Below, one piece after another: positions 17,542 to 26,243 of a stretch of DNA of 64,000 nucleotides (its first letter is position 1; each line of letters starts with the position of its first letter). The DNA comes from Hoylesella enoeca JCM 12259. GTDB taxonomy: Bacteria > Bacteroidota > Bacteroidia > Bacteroidales > Bacteroidaceae. Position numbers and translations under genes: made by a program. Below the pieces are notes generated by a model that did no database searches, was not told the DNA's origin, and saw only the letters and a list, made by a program, of their open reading frames with translations. Location of the stretch: the NCBI RefSeq assembly GCF_000613405.1, contig NZ_BAIX01000007.1, forward strand, positions 1 to 64,000, written 5' to 3'.

Positions 17542-18054
17542 TTAGTTCGAATAACCTAACTTCTGCAATACTTCATTGCTGATATCCACCTTGGGTGAAC
17601 CGAAAATGATGCCATTATCACTGCTTCGGTCGATGACAAGTGCATAACCATGACGCTCGGAGATCTCTTTCACAACGTTGTAAATCTCTTCCTGAATGGG
17701 CGTTATCAAACTCGTGCGCTTCTTGAAAAGTTCACCCTCGGGACCGAAATATTTCTTTTTCAAGTCGGCTGCAGCTTTCTCTTTCTTCATGATAGCATCT
17801 TGCTTGGCCTTTTTCTGCTCTTGCGAGAGGAAAACCGACTCATTTTGATAATTCTTATACAGCGTTGCGGCAGCCGTATTAAGAGCTTCCACCTCGGCCT
17901 GCCACTTCTTGGAGATGCGGTTGAGTTGCTCATTGGCCCGCTCATAAGCGGGGATATTATTCAAAACATACTCCATATCGATGAGCGCAAACTTCTGTGC
18001 GTTGGCCGCTGTTGCCGTTAAAGCAAGTAGCAGCAGTATCATTAACTTCTTCAT
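17542..18054 (-). CDS. OmpH/Skp family periplasmic chaperone (first copy)
   Basis: About 170 residues from the ATG at 18054 (MKKLMILLLLALTATAANAQ, a good signal peptide). An ATG at 18096 that overlaps the bamA stop codon by one base would add 14 polar residues. Translation coupled to bamA may begin there, but the downstream ATG fits the signal peptide better. The mature protein has the Skp pattern: a beta strand (KFALIDMEYVLNNIP), a long charged coiled coil with many Lys and Ala, and the closing core HGYALVIDRSSDNGIIFGSP. It follows bamA, whose product receives the clients of Skp. Confidence 0.92.
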   Translation of the reverse strand: MKKLMILLLLALTATAANAQKFALIDMEYVLNNIPAYERANEQLNRISKKWQAEVEALNTAAATLYKNYQNESVFLSQEQKKAKQDAIMKKEKAAADLKKKYFGPEGELFKKRTSLITPIQEEIYNVVKEISERHGYALVIDRSSDNGIIFGSPKVDISNEVLQKLGYSN

Positions 18055-18095
18055 TTTCTCTTTGCTGAATGATTGTTTTGCCTTCTTCTGGCTCA

Positions 18096-20714
18096 TTAAA
18101 ACTCCTGACCGAGGATGAAATGAAATTGTCCTCCGCCTTTTCTTCCATATACTTTGTCAAATCCATAAGCCCAATCGATACCCATCAAACCTACCATCGG
18201 CAAGAAGATTCGAACACCAACACCGGCACTTCTCTTCATATCGAAGGGGTTGAATTTAGATGTTTGTGTCCACGCATTACCTGCTTCGAGGAATGTCAAG
18301 CCGTAAATCGTGGTATTGCCGAGCAAAAACGGATAGCGGAGTTCGAGCGAAAAGCGATCGTAAGCATAGGCTTCTGCACCCTGAGGAGTCAACGACCCAT
18401 TCTCATAACCACGCAAACCGATGGTCTCTTCGGCATAACCTGTGGAGTAACCGCTCATTCCGTCACCTCCCATATAATAGGTTTCAAAGGGGCTCTTCTT
18501 GTCTTTATTATACGATCCGAGCAGTCCTAACTCGACGCGCGTCATCAAAACGAAACACTTCTGACCACCGGACAGTGCTGTGTAGGTCTTGGCTTTGAAC
18601 TTCCATTTATGATATTCCACCCAACGGAACTTCTCTTGCTGCTCTGCCGAATAGTTAGGCGACCTGGGATTGGTTGCTAAATGAGCATAGTCTTTATGGT
18701 CCCAAGCTGACCAAGGGGGCGTAACCGTCACCGAAGCGAGGAAATCTGAGCCGCGACGGGGAAAGAGTTGGTTATCCGTTGATGTACGGCTGAGGGAGAT
18801 TCCAAGGTTTAAATTATTAGAATTACCATTCATCATCAGGAAGTATTTCCAATTCTTGAGCATATAACGGGTATAAGCGAGTTGCACGGAGAGCGTGAAA
18901 TAGTCATCCGGCCACCGCAAACGCTTACCCCATCCGAATGAGACACCGAAGAGTTTAATATACGTATCGGGATCGTAATAGTTCTCATAGTTATTATAAT
19001 AACTGCGTCCGTAACCGTAAAGAGAATTCAGATAACTGTTCTGCCATGCCGAATTATAATAGTTGCTAGATACATCTGAGTATTTAGAGAAATAAGCTCC
19101 CACGCTAAATTGTATCGGGCGCTTGCCTCCAAACCAGTTAGTCGAATAGTTAACGTTATAAGATTGATAGTATTTCGCATTGGTTTGGGCTCCTATCGAG
19201 AGTACTTCACCGTCGCCGACAGGTAATATTCCGCGATGCTCTTTATTCTTATTAAAAAGGTTTGCGATAGAGAAATTATTAAGTTTGAGACCCACTCGCG
19301 CAATAAGTCCGGCCTGTCCCCAACCCAATGAGAACTCAACTTGGTCGTTGGATTTCTGAGTCAGGTTCCAATTTACATCCACCGTACCATCTTGATCATT
19401 GGGTTTGACATCCGGATTCACCTTTTCGGGATCGAAATGGCCCATCGATGCCAGTTCACGAGCAGATCTTTGAAGGGCCTCTTTGGAGAAAAGATCACCC
19501 GGCTTCGTACGAAGTTCTCGCCTCACAACATTCTCGTAGAGACGGTTATTACCATTAATACGAACATGACTCAGACGTGCTTGTTGTCCTTCTCTTATCC
19601 GCATCTCCAAGTCAATGGAGTCTCCCACGATGTTGACTTCTGTCGGTTGCAGATTATAAAAGATGTAACCGTGATTCCAATAGGCATTACCTACAGCATC
19701 ATCATCCTCTGTAAGTCGTTTGTTCAACAGCTTTTGGTTATACACGTCACCCTTTTTCATTCCAAGAATACGGCTCAAATCATCTGTCGAATACACCGTA
19801 TTGCCCACCCAAGTGATATTACGCAGATAATATTTCTTACCTTCGTTCACTTTCAAAAAGATGTCGACATGCTTGCCGTCATAGTTCCACACGCTGTCTT
19901 TGACAATAGCTGCATCGCGGAAACCAAGTTCGTTATATTTGTCTATTACGTTTTTCTTGTCTTTTTCCCATCTTTCGGGCGTGTATTTTTTCGATTTCAG
20001 CAAGTTGGCAAACTTCCCCGCCTCATGTGTTTTGGCAAAAGCACCTTTCGAGAAGAATGTTCCCTTGATACGTCTGTCCGCCACTTGCTCATTACCGACA
20101 AGCTGAATCTCATGCACACGCATCTTTTCTTTCTTATCGATCACCACATCCAGAATTACTTGATTCTTGTTGGCGACATCGTCCCGCTGGTTGATCTCGA
20201 TGTCGGCATTCTTAAATCCTTTGTCATCAAAGTATTTCTTGGCCAAGATTTTGGCACGATCGATCATGTTAGGTGTGACTTGCGCCCCTTTGAGCAACCC
20301 CAATCTGGCTTCCATATCATCCTTTTCAGATTTCTTTAAACCAATATAATTGATTGTGGATACGCGCGGACGCACACTCAATTCAATGTGAAGATAAGCT
20401 TTACTACCGATAATCGAATCCACAGAAATCGCAACTTTTGAGAAAAGGCCATGTTTCCAATAACGCTTCACAGCGTCGGTGACAGCGCTTCCGGGGATCG
20501 TAATCTCCTGTCCGACTGTCAATCCCGAAATGCCTGTCAGCACATAGTCTTCATAACCATCAACACCCGACACGTTGATGCCGCCTATCGTCACCGTACG
20601 CGGAATGCCGGCGTAAGAGATTTCAGGATAATCGACTTTATCCTGTGCGCTCATCTGCAAGCCGAAATACAACATGACGACCAACAAAAGCAATACCTTA
20701 TTTATATAGTTCAT
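18096..20714 (-). CDS. bamA: Outer membrane protein assembly factor BamA
   Basis: About 872 residues from the ATG at 20714 (MNYINKVLLLLVVMLYFG signal peptide); the frame can also start at 20750. Five POTRA-type repeats follow up to about residue 470, recognisable by strings such as VSTINYIGLKKSEKDD, MRVHEIQLVGNEQV, RNITWVGNTVYS and LSHVRINGNNRLYE. The C-terminal half is the 16-strand barrel, ending in FHFILGQEF with the terminal Phe expected of an outer-membrane barrel. BamA folds and inserts all other outer-membrane barrels. It sits between uppS and the ompH genes, a usual Bacteroidales order. Confidence 0.96.
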   Translation of the reverse strand: MNYINKVLLLLVVMLYFGLQMSAQDKVDYPEISYAGIPRTVTIGGINVSGVDGYEDYVLTGISGLTVGQEITIPGSAVTDAVKRYWKHGLFSKVAISVDSIIGSKAYLHIELSVRPRVSTINYIGLKKSEKDDMEARLGLLKGAQVTPNMIDRAKILAKKYFDDKGFKNADIEINQRDDVANKNQVILDVVIDKKEKMRVHEIQLVGNEQVADRRIKGTFFSKGAFAKTHEAGKFANLLKSKKYTPERWEKDKKNVIDKYNELGFRDAAIVKDSVWNYDGKHVDIFLKVNEGKKYYLRNITWVGNTVYSTDDLSRILGMKKGDVYNQKLLNKRLTEDDDAVGNAYWNHGYIFYNLQPTEVNIVGDSIDLEMRIREGQQARLSHVRINGNNRLYENVVRRELRTKPGDLFSKEALQRSARELASMGHFDPEKVNPDVKPNDQDGTVDVNWNLTQKSNDQVEFSLGWGQAGLIARVGLKLNNFSIANLFNKNKEHRGILPVGDGEVLSIGAQTNAKYYQSYNVNYSTNWFGGKRPIQFSVGAYFSKYSDVSSNYYNSAWQNSYLNSLYGYGRSYYNNYENYYDPDTYIKLFGVSFGWGKRLRWPDDYFTLSVQLAYTRYMLKNWKYFLMMNGNSNNLNLGISLSRTSTDNQLFPRRGSDFLASVTVTPPWSAWDHKDYAHLATNPRSPNYSAEQQEKFRWVEYHKWKFKAKTYTALSGGQKCFVLMTRVELGLLGSYNKDKKSPFETYYMGGDGMSGYSTGYAEETIGLRGYENGSLTPQGAEAYAYDRFSLELRYPFLLGNTTIYGLTFLEAGNAWTQTSKFNPFDMKRSAGVGVRIFLPMVGLMGIDWAYGFDKVYGRKGGGQFHFILGQEF

Positions 20715-20746
20715 ATCTAAAATATTTTCAAAATGCCGGAATTTGC

Positions 20747-21529
20747 TCATTCACAGAACGTTTTTCTTTCTCCCGATTCAGCCTGTTCCACTTGAGCTTC
20801 GGTCTTTCCGAACCGACGTTGACGACTTTGATAACTCGCAATGGCACGTTGCAGATCTTCTTCTTTGAAATCAGGCCAATACGTATCACAGAAATATAGC
20901 TCTGTATAAGCGATCTGCCAAAGCAGAAAATTGGATATTCGCAACTCACCACCGGTGCGTATCAACAGATCGGGATCAGGCATAAAGTGCGTTTCAAGAT
21001 GGTTACTGAAAGTCTCTTCGGTGAGCTGTTGCACCATCGATCCATTGCTTTCTCCCCGCGACGCAGCTAAAATCTCACGCAGATTGGCTCGCATCGCCTT
21101 GACGATCTCCCATCGTGCAGAATAACTTAAAGCCACAACCATAGTCATTGCAGTGTTCTGCGCAGTGTGATCTTGGGTTTGCTGCAACTTCTTTTGCACT
21201 TCTTCGGGCAATCGATTGATGTTTCCGATCACGCGAAAACGCACATGATGCTTCATGAATATCTCATCTTCAAGCGATGACAAGACCAATCCCATCAAAG
21301 CCGAAACCTCATCAGCCGGCCTATTCCAGTTCTCCGTAGAAAACGTGTAAAGCGTAAGAAACTTCACACCAAGCCTCGTACATTCCGCCGTTATCCGTTT
21401 CACCGTGTCCACTCCGGCCTGATGTCCGAAGCTGCGAGGCTTTCCTCGCTCTGCCGCCCAACGTCCATTGCCGTCCATAATGATGGCAATGTGTTGTGGA
21501 ATACGGTTTAGATCGATCTGTTCTATCAT
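20747..21529 (-). CDS. uppS: Isoprenyl transferase (undecaprenyl diphosphate synthase)
   Basis: A 260-residue cis-prenyltransferase that makes undecaprenyl diphosphate, the lipid carrier for peptidoglycan and surface glycans. The catalytic Asp (D19) is in [22 protein letters not shown] and the C-terminal [20 protein letters not shown] motifs are complete. The last 20 residues are a charged extension. The ATG at 21529 follows directly after the stop of the DUF6089 gene, and the stop lies 33 bp before the bamA start, so it is in the middle of an operon. Confidence 0.97.
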   Translation of the reverse strand: MIEQIDLNRIPQHIAIIMDGNGRWAAERGKPRSFGHQAGVDTVKRITAECTRLGVKFLTLYTFSTENWNRPADEVSALMGLVLSSLEDEIFMKHHVRFRVIGNINRLPEEVQKKLQQTQDHTAQNTAMTMVVALSYSARWEIVKAMRANLREILAASRGESNGSMVQQLTEETFSNHLETHFMPDPDLLIRTGGELRISNFLLWQIAYTELYFCDTYWPDFKEEDLQRAIASYQSRQRRFGKTEAQVEQAESGERKTFCE

Positions 21530-22210
21530 TCAGAAGTCTTTGTTACAGGTTCTACATTTAGGCGCAAAGTTATATGTCAGTCCCACCATTAGCGTGCTGT
21601 AGCCATCAGTATTTTTAAAAATGCCACTGCTTTTCACGCCGTAAGGATCTTTCACGCCATCAAGTTCGTCACTCAACGAGAAGTGCATCGCCCATTCAAG
21701 AGCGATATTCAAGCGTTCGCCCCATTTATATTTCACACCCAATCCCAATGGAATCTGGCCCGTAAAAACATGCTTTCCCTCACCCGTCACATAGGTTCCG
21801 CCAATCCCCACCATCACAAACGGTGTCAATCTCTTGGCTCCTCGATAATCACGTCCTGTCCCATAGGGCCAAAAATTATATTCATACGCAATACCGATAT
21901 CGGTCAACGCATTGTCGAATCGATAAGACTGGCGTCGATAAGTAGGATAAAAGGTCTTGACATTTGCCGATGATCCTTTCAGTTTCCCATAACTCACGCC
22001 GAATTTCAGAGCCATATAAGGATTAAGGATACGCCTTAACAACAGTACACCTGCGGGGTGCATGCCCCGCAAAATATTACCGTTGAAATCTCCATCATAG
22101 GCCACCGTTCCGATGGCCGCACCTGCTTCCCATCGGTATTCCATGTCGTCTTGCGCACTGGCAATCGTTGCCGCTGCAAAAAACAACATAAAGACAAGCA
22201 GCCGCTGCAT
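21530..22210 (-). CDS. DUF6089 family outer-membrane beta-barrel protein
   Basis: About 226 residues from the ATG at 22210 (MQRLLVFMLFFAAATIASAQ signal peptide); the frame can also start at GTG 22219. After the signal comes a beta-rich protein with alternating hydrophobic and aromatic strands and repeated glycines, starting YRWEAGAAIGTVAYDGDFNG. It ends with YSTLMVGLTYNF and a short CRTCNKDF tail with two Cys. This is the pattern of the Bacteroidota DUF6089 proteins, which resemble small OmpA-like barrels. It is commonly found before uppS and bamA, so a role in outer-membrane assembly is likely but unproven. Confidence 0.85.
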   Translation of the reverse strand: MQRLLVFMLFFAAATIASAQDDMEYRWEAGAAIGTVAYDGDFNGNILRGMHPAGVLLLRRILNPYMALKFGVSYGKLKGSSANVKTFYPTYRRQSYRFDNALTDIGIAYEYNFWPYGTGRDYRGAKRLTPFVMVGIGGTYVTGEGKHVFTGQIPLGLGVKYKWGERLNIALEWAMHFSLSDELDGVKDPYGVKSSGIFKNTDGYSTLMVGLTYNFAPKCRTCNKDF

Positions 22211-22225
22211 TCCTCTCACGTCGTG

Positions 22226-23656
22226 TTATTCCTTAAACACGTTTTGCTCTTTACGCCAACCGAGCTGTGTGAGACGCCCTTTCCACACGCGCCCCCTATC
22301 TCCGCAGATCATCCAAACATGATTATCTGCATCCACTGTCAATGCAAACACAGTGGCAGTCGTGGTGAATCCTGATGGGATTGTTATTGCCGTGTCGGGC
22401 CTCCAGACGATACCGGCATCATAACTCATATACACCGCTGCAAAACCTTGGGTCTTATCGGCGCCGAGACCATGACCGCCGACAGCCAACAAACCATCAT
22501 TATAGCCTGCCACACACATACCTTGCAATCGCGGGAGACGATAGGTTCCACCACCGACTGTGCCATAATAGGCCCACGGTTGCGACTGTGCACCCGTTGA
22601 TGTATCTTCGATTTTGCCCCAAATCGCTGCGGCTGCGTCGGCAGCATAGTCTGTTGCGCTGCGATTCCCAATAAGAATGAGACGCGAAGCATTTTTATTT
22701 GTCTTCAAAGGCAGCGTACAAAGATTGATGTCTTGCGTCGGGAGCAAAGTCGATTGGTCATCAATTTGTTCCTCTGTCCATGTCGTTCCGCCGTCAGCAG
22801 AAGTCACCAGCGCCTTCGAGGCATTCAAAGCATAAAGTTTGTTACCGCTGGAGCCTATCAGCCGAACCACATTCGGCGTAGCCACTTGCGTCCACGCAGC
22901 GCCATCCGATGATTGCCAGAGTGCACCATTATCTAAAATATACAGCTGATTGTTCATCACACACACATTCAGATATGCCTCGCGCCCAAACGTTTGCGTA
23001 CCGGCAAGCGTCCAACTGTTGCCATCTGACATAGCGGTAACATAAGCAACCGTAGCCGTTCCATCATCGCCGAAGACAAAAATCTTGCCGTTAGTGTTCA
23101 CGGCTTTCATTCCCCGCAAACCACCCAATGATGCGTTGGCCGTCAGCTCCGTCCAATTGAATACATTTGGAGACTCCTTATGCACATTCACCCGCACCGT
23201 ATAAGCGCGATAATTATTGCCGGAATTGCTGTAAACACGCACTTCTCGCGGACGACTAAAATCCAAAGAGTCGGTCGACACATAGCGCACAAGACTATCT
23301 TTTGTGGCTCCCGCTTTTTTCATATTCAGCACAATGACGCCCCCACTCTTACCGGCGATCGTGGCAATCACCTTCGATGCGTCCACGCCTACGGGCAGAG
23401 AGTCGGGATTATAGATCTCACGCTTGGTTTGATCAATATAGAATGCGTATTTGCTGGCATTGAATTTAGTGCGGTAAGTGCTGTCTTTGCCGGCCTTAGT
23501 CTTGGTGTGGACCGTTCTTTTGAGTGTCCCTATTGCAAACGAAGTGACAGCCGTGTCTTCGTAATAAGTCACATCTCGATCCTCGCCTTTCAAACAAGAT
23601 GCCATCAAAAACACTGCTACCAGCAGCGACATAGAAGTTAAAAGCTTCTTTTTCAT
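22226..23656 (-). CDS. DUF6242 domain lipoprotein
   Basis: A 476-residue lipoprotein (signal peptide ending in the lipobox FLMASC). Residues about 35-165 form the beta domain of DUF6242, containing VTSFAIGTLKR, FNASKYAFYIDQTKREIYNP and the YTVRVNVHK strand. The rest looks like a beta-propeller or Kelch-like series with repeats of the type GKIFVFGDDGTA, NQLYILDNGALWQSSDGAAW and NKLYALNASKALVTSADGGT. The SSDGAAW and SADGGTTW strings resemble BNR/Asp-box repeats. Function is unknown. It heads the envelope operon and has a probable promoter upstream. Confidence 0.82.
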   Translation of the reverse strand: MKKKLLTSMSLLVAVFLMASCLKGEDRDVTYYEDTAVTSFAIGTLKRTVHTKTKAGKDSTYRTKFNASKYAFYIDQTKREIYNPDSLPVGVDASKVIATIAGKSGGVIVLNMKKAGATKDSLVRYVSTDSLDFSRPREVRVYSNSGNNYRAYTVRVNVHKESPNVFNWTELTANASLGGLRGMKAVNTNGKIFVFGDDGTATVAYVTAMSDGNSWTLAGTQTFGREAYLNVCVMNNQLYILDNGALWQSSDGAAWTQVATPNVVRLIGSSGNKLYALNASKALVTSADGGTTWTEEQIDDQSTLLPTQDINLCTLPLKTNKNASRLILIGNRSATDYAADAAAAIWGKIEDTSTGAQSQPWAYYGTVGGGTYRLPRLQGMCVAGYNDGLLAVGGHGLGADKTQGFAAVYMSYDAGIVWRPDTAITIPSGFTTTATVFALTVDADNHVWMICGDRGRVWKGRLTQLGWRKEQNVFKE

Positions 23657-23682
23657 TACACCCTAAATTATGAATTTAGCTG

Positions 23683-23711
23683 CAAATTTAATCAGAAATC
23701 CGCAAACACAA
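23683..23711 (-). promoter_or_regulatory. Probable promoter of the DUF6242-uppS-bamA operon
   Basis: On the minus strand, TTG (complement of 23709-23711), 18 bases, then TAAATTTG (complement of 23683-23690). It starts about 27 bp before the first gene. Confidence 0.6.
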
Positions 23712-23894
23712 CGCGCTTTTAACGGTTTATTGTGCAAAAGGACATGCAATCTTGTGTTTTTTAAGTTTGTTTAGATAAAGCCAAACGATGCTGAAAGAAT
23801 GCACCAAGAGCATGCGTTATACACCAAGTTTCGCGTATAAACAAAAAAAAGAGGGCAACACGAATCACTCGCACTGACTCCTGAAAGAATAATG

Positions 23895-23990
23895 TTATTG
23901 GATGTGCGTATGGACCAATGCGATAATGCTAAGAATGACCAATAAAATGAACCATAATAACATCTCGATTGTACTTCCATCTAATAACAT
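23895..23990 (-). CDS. 31-residue single-pass membrane protein
   Basis: A short frame from the ATG at 23990 to a TAA at 23895. It opens with MLLDGSTIEM, continues with about 17 strongly hydrophobic residues (LLWFILLVILSIIALV) and ends THIQ. This is a one-segment membrane peptide with a short acidic front. It lies alone in a 760-bp gap, so it is not a shadow of another gene. A promoter with a matching -33 and -7 (24073-24103) sits about 80 bp upstream and a CRP/FNR-like dyad lies further up. A run of eight A at 23843-23850 would give a U tract downstream. I do not recognise a family. Small subunits of membrane complexes have a similar form, but no partner gene is nearby. Confidence 0.55.
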   Translation of the reverse strand: MLLDGSTIEMLLWFILLVILSIIALVHTHIQ

Positions 23991-24072
23991 AGTCTTTACC
24001 TTAAAAAATCTATCAAACTACTAACCTAATGAAAACTTATTAAAAATGCAATGTATTCTCGCGAACACGGTG

Positions 24073-24103
24073 CAAAGATATCATCTTGTTTTTATGTCAA
24101 CAA
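24073..24103 (-). promoter_or_regulatory. Promoter of the 31-residue membrane protein gene
   Basis: On the minus strand, TTG (complement of 24101-24103), 20 bases, then TATCTTTG (complement of 24073-24080). The leader is about 75 nt. Confidence 0.65.
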
Positions 24104-24139
24104 CTTTTCCGATCATTATTTTTGCTCGCGCGCAAATTT

Positions 24140-24155
24140 CTTGACTTAGATCAAG
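24140..24155. promoter_or_regulatory. CRP/FNR-like dyad
   Basis: CTTGACTTAGATCAAG: half-sites TTGAC and ATCAA with a 4-bp gap. The centre is about 80 bp upstream of the inferred start of the small-protein transcript. This position suits an activator of the CRP/FNR family. Confidence 0.4.
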
Positions 24156-24266
24156 TTTTATGCGATTTAAAAGTTAGGAAACGGCTTATTACGAGTTCAA
24201 ATATCCCGCTTCCTTACCCCATCAGACGCATGGTGAAAATCGAAGATATCGTCATGCGATCACAAC

Positions 24267-24354
24267 TCGCTGTTAAACGCTATGCAAGTAACACTCAAAC
24301 GCCATACGAATGATGCTTACTTGCATGGCGTTTAAGCATGAATCGGAATACGGT
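24267..24354. repeat. 22-bp phased repeat array 3, folding as a hairpin
   Basis: Units start at 24267, 24289 (TAACACTCAA), 24311 (TGATGCTTAC) and 24333 (TAAGCATGAA). TTAAACGCTATGCAAGTAA pairs with the complement TTACTTGCATGGCGTTTAA with one mismatch, so the array can form a long hairpin. It lies downstream of cysS. Confidence 0.8.
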
Positions 24355-24418
24355 TTATAAATTGTTGAAAATCGGATCAATACAACCGAGAGGCCACTTC
24401 GCATCCGATCCGCTTTTG

Positions 24419-25909
24419 CTACTTATTCAATCGCCACGTCACACCGTCTTTGGTGTCTTTCACTTCAAAGCCATCTTGTGCGAGCGTATCGCGTATTCGA
24501 TCGCTCGTTGCCCAGTCTTTGGCTTCCTTGGCCTTAGCTCTGAGCTCGAGAACCATATCTACCACCTTACCGAAAGCTTCTTCGCGAACGCTGTTGTCGA
24601 TGCCTTTCTCTGGCTTCAAACCCAAAAGATCGAATGCAAAAAGATGCATCGTGTCGGACAATTCTTTCAGATCGGCAGCATCGATGGCGGCTTTGTGATC
24701 GATCACAGAATTGATGACATGACACGCTTCAAACAAACAACTAATAACGGTGGGCGTTTGCAGATCGTCGTTCATCGCATCATAACAACGCTGTCGCAAC
24801 TCAGCCACAAACCGATGCGTGGCCTCATCCGAGGCGCCCGACGGTTGGATACGATCTAAATCGGTCATTCCAGTCATCAAACGATCTAATCCTTTCTGGC
24901 TCGCCAGCAGTGCATCGTTAGAGAAATCAACCGTTCCACGATAGTGAGCGGATAGAATAAAGAAGCGGATCGTCATCGGAGCATAGGCTTGTTGCAGGCT
25001 GGGATGACTGCCGGTAAAGAATTCTTCGAGCGTGATAAAGTTCCCGAGACTCTTTCCCATCTTCTGTCCGTTGATGGTGATCATGTTGTTGTGCATCCAA
25101 TAATGTACCATTTGGTCGCCTTGACTGGCCACAGCCTGTGCGATTTCGCATTCATGATGCGGGAAGACTAAATCCATTCCGCCCCCGTGAATATCAAAAT
25201 GTGCACCGAGATATTTACGTCCCATCGCCGTACATTCACAATGCCAGCCGGGGAATCCATCGCTCCATGGACTGGGCCAACGCATGATATGCTCGGGCTG
25301 CGCTTTCTTCCAAAGTGCAAAATCGGCCTGATTGCGCTTCTCGCCGACGCCATCCAGTTCGCGACTATTATTAATAATGTCGTCCAGATTGCGGTGAGAA
25401 AGAATGCCGTAATGATGCTCTTTGTTATACTTTTCTATGTCAAAATAGATTGATCCGTTGCTTTCGTAAGCATAACCGTTGTCTAAAATCTCCTTGACCA
25501 ACTGCTCTTGCTCGATAATATGACCTGTTGCCTGAGGTTCGATGCTGGGCGGAAGCACGTTGAGTGCAGCCATGGCATCGTGATAGCGATTGCTGTAATG
25601 CTGAGCGATCTCCATCGGTTCGAGTTGTTCTAACCGTGCCTTTTTCTCAATCTTATCGTCGCCCTCATCGGCATCATGCTCCAAGTGACCCACATCAGTG
25701 ATATTACGGACATACCGCACTTTATAACCTAGGTGTCGAAGATAGCGGAAAAGCACGTCGAAAGTGATCGCCGGGCGCGCATGTCCGAGGTGAGGATCAC
25801 CGTAAACAGTGGGTCCGCAGACGTACATTCCTACATTCGGAGCGTGCAACGGGATGAATAACTCTTTGCGACGAGTCAACGTATTATAGACAAAAAACTT
25901 CTGTTCCAT
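24419..25909 (-). CDS. cysS: Cysteinyl-tRNA synthetase
   Basis: A 496-residue class I aminoacyl-tRNA synthetase. The zinc Cys C31 is in YVCGPTVYG, the HIGH-type signature is HLGH (40-43), and the second Cys with the HHECE zinc cluster ([10 protein letters not shown]) is present. The KMSKS loop reads KMGKS, a common variant. The C-terminal anticodon domain is complete. The longer frame from 25933 is ruled out because a -7 box (25935-25942) puts the transcript start near 25928; the ATG at 25909 also matches the family start [10 protein letters not shown]. It is a single gene between two repeat arrays. Confidence 0.97.
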   Translation of the reverse strand: MEQKFFVYNTLTRRKELFIPLHAPNVGMYVCGPTVYGDPHLGHARPAITFDVLFRYLRHLGYKVRYVRNITDVGHLEHDADEGDDKIEKKARLEQLEPMEIAQHYSNRYHDAMAALNVLPPSIEPQATGHIIEQEQLVKEILDNGYAYESNGSIYFDIEKYNKEHHYGILSHRNLDDIINNSRELDGVGEKRNQADFALWKKAQPEHIMRWPSPWSDGFPGWHCECTAMGRKYLGAHFDIHGGGMDLVFPHHECEIAQAVASQGDQMVHYWMHNNMITINGQKMGKSLGNFITLEEFFTGSHPSLQQAYAPMTIRFFILSAHYRGTVDFSNDALLASQKGLDRLMTGMTDLDRIQPSGASDEATHRFVAELRQRCYDAMNDDLQTPTVISCLFEACHVINSVIDHKAAIDAADLKELSDTMHLFAFDLLGLKPEKGIDNSVREEAFGKVVDMVLELRAKAKEAKDWATSDRIRDTLAQDGFEVKDTKDGVTWRLNK

Positions 25910-25934
25910 GACTGTAAACCTATTTATTTGCATG

Positions 25935-25942
25935 CAAAGGTA
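25935..25942 (-). promoter_or_regulatory. -7 box of cysS
   Basis: TACCTTTG on the minus strand, about 26 bp before the start codon. It decides the start of cysS. No clear -33 element. Confidence 0.6.
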
Positions 25943-26004
25943 GCGATTTTATCGGATGATCACTACTTTCGGAGTATAAAAAACAGTAGAATGTGCATTC
26001 TGAA

Positions 26005-26092
26005 AAGCCGTTAAACGCGCTGCGATTAACGCTTAATCACAGTGCATCTAACGACTTTTCGCATGGCAAGTAACAGTGAGTTGTTACTGGCA
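26005..26092. repeat. 22-bp phased repeat array 4
   Basis: Units start at 26005 (AAGCCGTTAA), 26027 (TAACGCTTAA), 26049 (TAACGACTTT) and 26071 (TAACAGTGAG). It lies between the cysS promoter and the 3' end of korB. With the 21-bp array next to it, it fills the 25910-26231 gap. Confidence 0.85.
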
Positions 26093-26159
26093 GTAGGGTT
26101 GATCATTGAGAAGTGAACATGAAGTGTTGAGAAATTCCTATCAAAAACGCTCAATTCGC

Positions 26160-26243
26160 CATGATGAATTATTCTCTTTCAATGATCATTTCGCCTTTTC
26201 GAATGATCAATTATCGATTCTGAATGATCCTTTACTTCACTTC
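26160..26243. repeat. 21-bp repeat array (AATGATC units) at the 3' end of korB
   Basis: Four units start at 26160 (weak), 26181, 26202 and 26223, each opening with AATGATC or a close form. The period is exactly 21 bp. The last unit contains the stop codon of korB (26232-26234). Confidence 0.75.

Noticed and set aside
23771..23980. A 69-residue minus-strand frame in the DUF6242 to cysS gap.
   Set aside because: It overlaps the better-supported 31-residue gene in another frame, has many Cys and Ser residues and lacks a coding-like pattern.
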